Of a stretch of 64,000 bases of DNA, positions 57,663-64,000 are shown piece after piece. Source of the DNA: Neostapfia colusana (taxonomy: Eukaryota; Streptophyta; Magnoliopsida; Poales; Poaceae); NCBI GenBank assembly GCA_030760725.1, contig JASWHV010000018.1, forward strand, positions 25,142,273 to 25,206,272, given 5' to 3'. Under the pieces are notes generated by a model that worked only from the letters and a program-made list of their open reading frames with translations, was not told where the DNA came from and did no database searches. Numbering within the stretch: position 1 is the first letter of the stretch; each line of letters starts with the position of its first letter. Made by a program: the position numbers and the translations under genes.

Positions 57663-58448
57663 TTTGCCTGGTCATGAACCCAAAGCACGTGCACCCTGCT
57701 TCCCCAGCGCATGGCCCGGTACTAGGGATCGGACGACCGTACGCGGACCTCGGAGGGAGCCGGAGCTCCGGCGCCCCGAGCACAGAATTGCCCAAGCCCC
57801 GTATAACGGATAAGGATCGTTAGACGAATAAGACTAGGAGACGGGAGGGGAGGACCCCCCGAGGAGAATTATGTTTCCTCTACCTGTGTGCAGGACCTCT
57901 AGGTTATGGCAACGGGGACTGCATGAAGTGGGGGGAAAGGAGCTATCAACTACTCCGGCCTAGGACTGGAAGGACCGGGTCCTGCCCCTTCAGCAGGGGC
58001 GGGACCCGAGGGCCCCACGTGTCCAGCAGGCCCGGAGCTCTCGTCTCCCCTGAGAAGGGCTCTGGGCTCGCCACGTGGCAGGCGGAAACCGGACCTTCCC
58101 CCCCCGGTGGGAGGGCTCCAAAAGCCCTACGTGTCCAGCATGGCCGGAGCTCTCGCCTCTTAAGGAGGGGCTCCAGACCCGCCACGTGGCTGGCAGATTT
58201 GGAGCTCCCCATGGGGCGAGATCCGGAGACCCCCGGGGGCCCCTAACACGGTTAGGACCCGGGGAAGGTGTCTATGCGGAGCTCCGAGATTGGAGATGGC
58301 CTCTGAGTACCTTGCGGAGCTAAGGACTCAGTCAGGCAAAGCCAAGAAGGAGAGAAAAAGCATCACAGACACAGATATCTAAAAGAGTCGAACTAAGCAA
58401 GGCTCCTTGAGCTGGACTACAGACTCGATAAAAAGAGAGAAACAAGTT
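57663..58448 (+). other. S 3' noncoding region after C
   Basis: No gene seen. G-box-type blocks at about 58010-58200. Contains the uninterrupted GCGGAGCTAAGGACTC site that W hit in Z. Confidence 0.7.
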
Positions 58449-60178
58449 CTAAGGACCTCTCGGCTCCCGCCGGAACCTTGCGGCTACAAGGGAGGCCACA
58501 TCCTCGACTTCTGCCCTGGCAGCTTGCTCCCGCTCTGTGGCTGGGCCCTCTCTCGCTGGTTCTAGCGAGAAAGAGGGGTCGCGGCTCTTAAAGCATGCCA
58601 GCACATGTGAGGTGACCTCTAAGGCTAGGCCGCGTCCCTCGGCCTCAAGCTCGCTGGCGACCACCGAGTCTAGCCTGTCCAGCTTGGCGCCGATCGACTA
58701 CAGCGCGGGGATCACCTCCGCCACCTTCAACGCAGGGGCCGCGGCCCTCACCGGACTGAAGCCAAGAGGGATCAGGGCGGACCCCACTTGATCCACGAAG
58801 CTCGAGACCGCAAGAGCCTCGGAGGACCGCAAGGCCGAAAGCTCCTCCACCTCGCAGCGGGCCCCCTGCAGAGCCTCCAGGTTCCTCTCGGAGAATTCCT
58901 TCTCCTTGGCAGCCAGGGAGCTCTCCGGAGATGGAGAGTCTTGGCGAGCCGCTCCAACTCAGCAGCCTTGAATTCAGCGGTCAACTCCCGGTCCAAGACC
59001 GCCAGGCGATTACGGGAGACCTGTTCCTCCCTCAAGTCGAGGTCTGCCTTCAGGATCTCCAGCTCCTCGATCCGACCTCGAAGGTCATCCTCGCCCGCCG
59101 CCAGCTGCGTGGCGACCCTCTCCGCCTCAGCTGCCATGGAACGCTCCCGTTCCTCAACGGCGAGTTCACGGCGCTCCAACTGCTGCCGTATCTCCACAGC
59201 AGCAGAGAGGCTCTCTTCGGCCCGGGCGTGTGCCTCCAGAGCCTCCCTGTTGATCCGCCGTGATTGGGTGTCCATACGGTCGACAGCCCGCTTCATCCGG
59301 TCGAGGAGCACTTCCCTGAAGTCGAGCAACTCCCGCCTGGAGTCGAGCTCGCTCTTAACCTTCGCGGTCCTCTCCCGCAAAAGGTTCCCCTAGGTGAGGA
59401 GGCGATCCCGTTCAACCGTATACTCCTCCCGCTCGCGACCTAGTGCAGCCAAGACCTGCCGAATGCTCGTCTCGGCAAGCGTGAAGGCATCCGCCTGGGG
59501 CAATGGAGCAACAGAGGCCGGGGCAGTCCCCCCGACCTCCTCCATTACCTCATCCTCAAGAGGAGTCGACGCACCAGCAACCGAGACGAGACGCCGATCA
59601 GGAGAAGCTAGCTCCGAGGATCTGGCGGCCGGACCTGCCAGGCTCTCTTCAGCTTCTGGCTCCTTGACCTGTGGAGAGGGGCGAGCTGGGGAAGGCGGTG
59701 CTGGAGTAAAGGCAGGGTCGCCTGGTGCAGGGTCGACCTGCGCTGGCTTGGGGGCCGCGGTGGCCGTCTCGGCAGGAAGAGACGACGCCACCGCGGAGTC
59801 CGGGCACACCGAAACAGGAGAAGTTCGCTCTGGCCTGGGGGCCGCGGCAGTTGCCCCTGGCTCCGAGCGCAACGGCACAGACTTTCCGCAAGTCGGGGAT
59901 GGCCGGGAAGCAAGGACACTCCAGAGGGCTCTGAACCCCGACTTCCGAGCCGGGGTAGGACTCCCAGAGCGCGCTACCGTCACTGACGTCCGCTCCGCAG
60001 TCGCCTGAACTGGCGGAACAGAGGACGCCCCAGAAGCTTCCCTCAACGCATCAGCCCGGGGCCTCTTCGAGTCGCCACCGGAGGGAGTGCCAGGCACCCC
60101 AGATTCCCGACTTGGCGCCGACGCCGCCGCTGGAGGAGATCGAGCGCGCTTCTTCTCTGGTGGCGGGTTGGAGGCCAT
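58449..60178 (-). pseudogene. S short antisense ORF (lacks the PF04195-like domain)
   Basis: Start MASNPPPEKKRARSPP at 60178: the same first residues as the long form, joined directly to its basic stretch, so the N-terminal domain is absent without loss of start or frame. A long Pro/Ser/Ala-rich linker follows (60130-59560), then a coiled coil (59540-58930; EIRQQLERRELAVEERERS) and the conserved tail (VEDVASLVAARFRREP). The intron of the long form is not seen. TAG at 59392-59390 and a frameshift near 58920 interrupt it. A degenerate relative lies in Z. Function unknown; a coiled-coil protein is the only sure statement. Confidence 0.75.
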
Positions 60179-60665
60179 GGCGAGGGAGAACTCAAGGGCA
60201 AGGGGGCAAAAGTACAGGAGTCCGAGAAGAAATGCAGATAAGTGCGAAGGGAAGCCGCAATATGGGTAAGATCCCCTCTAAAAACTTCCCGGGTGCAATC
60301 CCAAGCGATTCGGAACTCTTCGAATACACCACGTCGGCAACCACTTCGGCTCCTAGACCGAGCGCCGATGACAGGTGGACCCAAGCCGCCCGACCGGAGC
60401 GGTGGGTCAAGGAGTCAGTCTCCTAAGAAGACAAGCCGGCAAGGCTCTTCGGCGGTTCCCGAAGAAAGCGCCGCACCATGCAGAAGTGGCAGTCTTGGGA
60501 ACCACCGCAGTAAAAGCAACCATCAAGTGGGCGCACGCTCCCACGATCCTGCGACCGTTCGTGCTCCGGAAGCGGTCAATGGGATTAGAGAAAGTGCGCG
60601 GATCGGAAGAGACGGAGGTCCCACCTCGGGCTCGCTATCTCCCTCGAGATGGGCCCGGGGGCCAC
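60179..60665 (+). other. S terminal noncoding region
   Basis: Homologous to Z 21837-22312 and R 23408-23775. Ends CCCGGGGGCCAC. No gene seen. Confidence 0.65.
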
Positions 60666-61749
60666 TGTCGGTACCTGAGATATGGGGTACCCCCGCGCAC
60701 AGGGGAAAATGCCTAAGGAACTCGCCCTTCTCTGCAGGGAGAGCTCCGAAGGCGCCACGCGTCCGGCGGGACCGGACCTCCCTCTCCTCAGAGGAGAGCT
60801 CCGGGCCCGCCATGTGGCATACAGAAGCCGGACCTCCCCCTCCGCGAGAGAGAGGTCCGAAGGCGCCACACGTCACGCGGGGCCGGACCTCCCTCTCCAC
60901 AGAGGAGGGCTCCGGAACCGCCACGTGTCTGACAGAAGCCGAGCCTCCCCCTCCGCGGGGAGAGGTCCGGAGGCTCCACGTGCCCCACGTGCTCCTCTGA
61001 GAAGGGCTCCAGGCCCGCCACATGGCAGAAGAACGGCGCTGCCTGCCCCCGAGCGATAGGCAGCGGGCGTAAAGAAGTCCCATACCTTGCCCGTACAAGG
61101 TATTCAAGGCCCGCGTCTTCCCAAGACGCAGAGACGCGGAGCACGCCTCTGTCAGGTGCTGTTGCACCCAGTCACATCACAGACTGGCGCGCGGTGTCAG
61201 AACCTGCCAGCCAATAAACACCGCGACAAGACATCCCATGCCGCCTGCACCATCATCAACCACTACGACTAGCATGCGGCATGGGCAGGGCGGCAAGATG
61301 AAAACTCAGAAGCCTTCGACCAGAGGCAACTACCGGCATAACTGCAGATACGGTAGATGATAGACAATCTTCCCGGGACCACCTGTCGGGTCCCGGCCCC
61401 CCTTGTAAGCTGCCCGAGTCTTGGACTATAAAAGGCTCATGTAGGCGACGATAGCAAGGGTTCGCACTTTGCAACTCATACGCTAGCCATACACTCCCAA
61501 GCTGTAACTCACCCCCAAGCTCAGGACTCCGGCCCTGAGCAGCAAGCAATACAGCGAGCTCCATAGCTCGCCGTGGACGTAGGGTTTTACGCTCCGGCGG
61601 CCTGAACCACGTAAAACTCACCGTGTCAAGCTCTTACTAACTCGTCCATCCGCGCAAGCTCTCCGCAAGGGACTAGCCCCACCGAAAAAAGAACCTCCGC
61701 GGGCTGCCCAGTGCAGGCCCGGCGGAAGTGTCGACCGAACACTTTGACA
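60666..61749 (+). repeat. 3' LTR of S
   Basis: 1084 bp. Ends TTTGACA (C to T relative to TTCGACA). TATA at 61427-61434. Confidence 0.94.
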
Positions 61750-61754
61750 GACGC
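61750..61754. other. Target site duplication of S, right (GACGC)
   Basis: Matches 34619-34623; U gag resumes. Confidence 0.95.
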
Positions 61755-62768
61755 CTTTCTCGACGTCGCTTGAGGAACACTCGGGCATCTTGGCCCAAGT
61801 GGCATCGCTCCAGCTCTGCCCTCAGATCCGTCGACGGAAGCCTGGTGGAGCTGGAGTCCGCCGTCTGCCCGTCAACCGTTGGCGTGCGCGTCAGCGACTC
61901 AGCCGGTTGACCGGAGCGTCGTCCCCGCCGAAGTCGAGGGTTTGCAGTGGCGACGACGAGGCGGTCTACCTCACGTATCCACTGCTGGGTTACTGAATGA
62001 GGTGCATCCCCAGCAGCTGGGTTGTGCAGTAGCGCTCTTGCTGCAGTTAGTGCACCCCTGTGGGGTTCGCTTATCGCTGCAGAAGATCTCATGCTGGTCG
62101 GAGCCTGCATTGCTGGGGTTGGCGCTGCCAGACCCGGCTGCTGGCTCCCAGCTTGCGCCGACACACTCCGTCCTGAGTGTGTCGACATGTACTCCCCCCT
62201 GGTCACGGTTCTCCGTGAACGCGGGGGAGGAGAGTTTGTCGCCAGCCTCTTGGTTGCGACGCCTTTCTCGGCGTTGCTCGAGGTATACCCGGGCATCTTG
62301 GCCCAAGTGACACCGTTCCAGCTCTGTCCCCAGATCCGTCGACTTGGGCCTGGTGGAGCTAGAATCTGCCGTCTGCTCGCCAACCATTGGCGTGCGCATC
62401 AGCGACACAGCCGGTTGGCTGGAGCATCGTCCCCACCAAAGTCGAGGGTTCGCGGCGGCGACGACGAGACAGTCTACCTCGCGAATCCACTGCTGGGTCA
62501 CCGCCTGAGGCGCGTCCCCAGCAGGCGGATTGTGCAGTAGCGCTCTTGCTGCAGCTAGCGCACCCCCACCTGGTACACCCAGCGCTACTGAAGACCTGAT
62601 GCTGGTTGGAGCCTGCATTGCCGGGGTCGGCGCTGCCAGAGCCGGCTGCTGGCTCCCAGCTTGCACCGACACACTCCGTCCTGAGTGTGTCGACATGTAC
62701 TCCCCCCTGGTAGCGGTTCGCTGCGAACGCGGGGGAGGAGAGTTTGCCGCTGAAGTAAGCTTGGTCAT
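61750..62768 (-). pseudogene. gag: U gag N-terminus with internal direct duplication
   Basis: Start MTKLTSAANS at 62768. Residues of the first copy run to the Arg/Glu-rich helix (EQRRERRRNQEAGD, about 62250). A second N-terminal copy then follows from about 62235 (NSPPPRSRRTVTRGEYMSTHSG) and runs to the same helix at 61750, where S inserted. The first copy has the ALGVPGGG subtype and the second AAISEPHRG, nearer the LSVHHGG subtype of W and S. The copies are in different frames, so gag is broken. Confidence 0.85.
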
Positions 62769-62803
62769 CTTCGTCGGCAGAAACTCGTCGCGCAAGGAAA
62801 AGC

Positions 62804-62821
62804 CCCCTACCTGGCGCACCA
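62804..62821 (-). other. Primer binding site of U
   Basis: TGGTGCGCCAGGTAGGGG, one change from W. Confidence 0.7.
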
Positions 62822-62823
62822 AA

Positions 62824-63905
62824 TGTCGAAGTGTTCGGTCAACACTTCCCCTGGGCCTGCACTGGGCAGCCCGCGGAGGTTATTTTTTCGGTGGGGCTAG
62901 TCACTTGCGGAGAGCTTGAGCGTATGGACGGGTTAGTAAGAGCTTGACACGGCGAGTTTTACGTGGTTCAGGCCACCGGAGAGTAAAACCCTACGTCCAC
63001 GGCGAGCTATGGAGCTCGCTGTATTGCTTGTTGCTCAGAACCAGAGTCCTGAGCTTGAGGATGAGTTACAGCTTGGGTTTGAATGGCTAGAGTGTCAACC
63101 CTTGCTAACGTTGCCTACCCGAGCCTTTTATAGTCCAAGGCTCGCGTGGCATACAAGGGGGGCCCGGGACCCGACAGGTGGTCCTGGGGAGATTTCCTGC
63201 TGACTATCGTATCCGCAGTTATGTTGGTGGTTGTCTCTGGCGAAGGCTTCCGAGTCTTCGCTCTGCCGCCCTGCCCATGTTGCAAGCTAGCCGTAGTGGT
63301 TGATGATGGCGGGGGTGGCAGGGGATGTCTTGTCGCTGTGTTTATTGGCTGGCTGGCTCTGACACGGCGTGCCAGTCTGTGATATGACTGGGTGCAACGG
63401 CACCTGACAGAAGCGTGCTCCGCGTCTTGGGAAGGCGCGGGTCTTGAATGCTTTGTACGGTAAAGGCATGGCACGCCTTCACTCCTGCTGCCTACCGCGC
63501 CGGGCGGCAGCACTGCTCTGCTGGCCACGTGTCGGACCCGGAGCTCTCCTCTAAGTAGAGAGGGGGCTCCGGCTCCACTGGACACGTGGAGCCTTCGGAG
63601 CTCACCCCCGCGGAGGGGGCGAGGTCCGGTCTTCCGGGCCATGTGGCAGGCTCGGAGCTATCCTTTGAGGAGAGGAGAGCCACGGCCCTGCCGGACACGT
63701 GGTGCCTTCGGAGCTTGCCCTTGCGGAGGGGGCGAGGTCCGGCCTCCTGGGCCACGCGGAAGGCCCGGAGCTATCCTTCGTGGGGAGGGGAGCTCTGGCC
63801 CCGCTGGACACGTGGCGCCTTCAAACCTCGCCCCTGCAGAGGGAGCGAGGTCCTTAGGATGTTTTACCCTGTGCCCGGGGGTTCCCGGTATTGAGGGTAC
63901 CGACA
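62824..63905 (-). repeat. 5' LTR of element U
   Basis: 1082 bp and clearly more diverged than the others (e.g. GGTACCCTCAATACC in place of GGTACCTGAGATATGG), as expected for an older host element. TATA (reverse) at 63125-63132. Confidence 0.92.
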
Positions 63906-64000
63906 GCATCTTTAGGACAAGGTAGCTGTAGTGGGCTGCTGCCATGAACCGGTACAGCACTGGCCTGCCGATTATGGTGTTGAAGGGGTGGTCAATCTCT
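63906..64000 (-). pseudogene. Element Q, protease fragment
   Basis: Minus-strand reading from 64000: EIDHPFNTIIGRPVLYRF then HYSYLVLKM, the C-terminal half of the family's aspartic protease (W reads EIDLPFNAIIGRPALYRF). Open in the visible part, cut by the U LTR at 63905. The rest lies outside the window on both sides. Confidence 0.85.

Larger units (their letters stand above)
34624..61749 (+). mobile_element. Element S, non-autonomous retrotransposon split by C (about 8.0 kb without C)
   Basis: 5' LTR 34624-35719, PBS, gag remnant, deletion of protease through most of integrase, 3' region, insertion of C (38541-57657), 3' region, short antisense ORF, 3' LTR 60666-61749. 5-bp duplications GACGC. 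Confidence 0.95.
61750..63905 (-). mobile_element. Element U, 5' LTR and duplicated gag N-terminus
   Basis: Minus strand: LTR 63905-62824, PBS, gag start 62768. The right flank GCATC is Q protease, so U is read as inserted in Q. Continues at 34623 across S. Confidence 0.88.

Noticed and set aside
1..64000. tRNA, rRNA, snoRNA or host promoter outside LTRs
   Set aside because: Nothing recognisable was found in the non-LTR, non-coding stretches; all align to 3' noncoding regions of the same family.

Overview
The window is plant nuclear DNA made entirely of LTR retrotransposons. I see no host gene, rRNA or tRNA gene, and no bacterial feature. All elements appear to belong to one Ty3/gypsy family of the Tat lineage. 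The evidence is a gag-protease-RT-RNase H-integrase order, a second archaeal-type RNase H after the RT-linked one, and antisense ORFs in the 3' region. The long antisense ORF resembles the grass 'putative gypsy type transposon' family (PF04195-like), so a grass (Poaceae) is the best guess. The species cannot be told.

LTRs are about 1.08-1.10 kb, start TGTCGGTACC and end TTCGACA. I count 16: plus strand at 833-1930, 22313-23407, 23776-24860, 31740-32836, 34624-35719, 38541-39636, 44634-45732, 53488-54586, 56561-57657 and 60666-61749; minus strand at 2498-3573, 7148-8223, 11800-12898, 19971-21069, 26458-27540 and 62824-63905. I name the elements Q, U, T, V, R, Z, Y, X, W, S, C and B.

Four elements have both ends and matching 5-bp target duplications: W (11800-21069, minus, TAAGG), B (44634-54586, plus, GACCC), C (38541-57657, plus, ACCGC, contains B) and S (34624-61749, plus, GACGC, contains C). 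The others run off the left or right edge, and their nesting is read from one-sided LTR/internal junctions. The layout is Q containing U; U containing T and S; S containing C containing B; T containing V containing R containing Z; Z containing Y (which contains X) and W. The left edge is therefore about eight insertions deep.

Region by region: 1-1930 is the 3' end of X. 1931-3573 is the 5' LTR and truncated gag of Y. 3574-11799 is a tandem duplication of the Z pol/3' region, with a hybrid LTR between the copies. 11800-21069 is W, the most complete element. 21070-23407 is the Z tail. 23408-24860 is the end of R. 24861-27540 is the start of V. 27541-32836 is the 3' half of T with the long antisense gene. 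32837-34623 plus 61750-63905 is U. 34624-61749 is S/C/B. 63906-64000 is Q.

Gag-protease and pol share one reading frame in W and C and are separated by a single in-frame UAG at codon 849 in both. A 6-bp hairpin lies immediately after it. W and C carry pol and no antisense ORF. B and S have lost the gag or pol cores but keep an antisense ORF. This resembles an autonomous/non-autonomous partnership, as described for RIRE2 and Dasheng in rice. Almost every ORF has at least one stop or frameshift, so these are mostly decayed copies.
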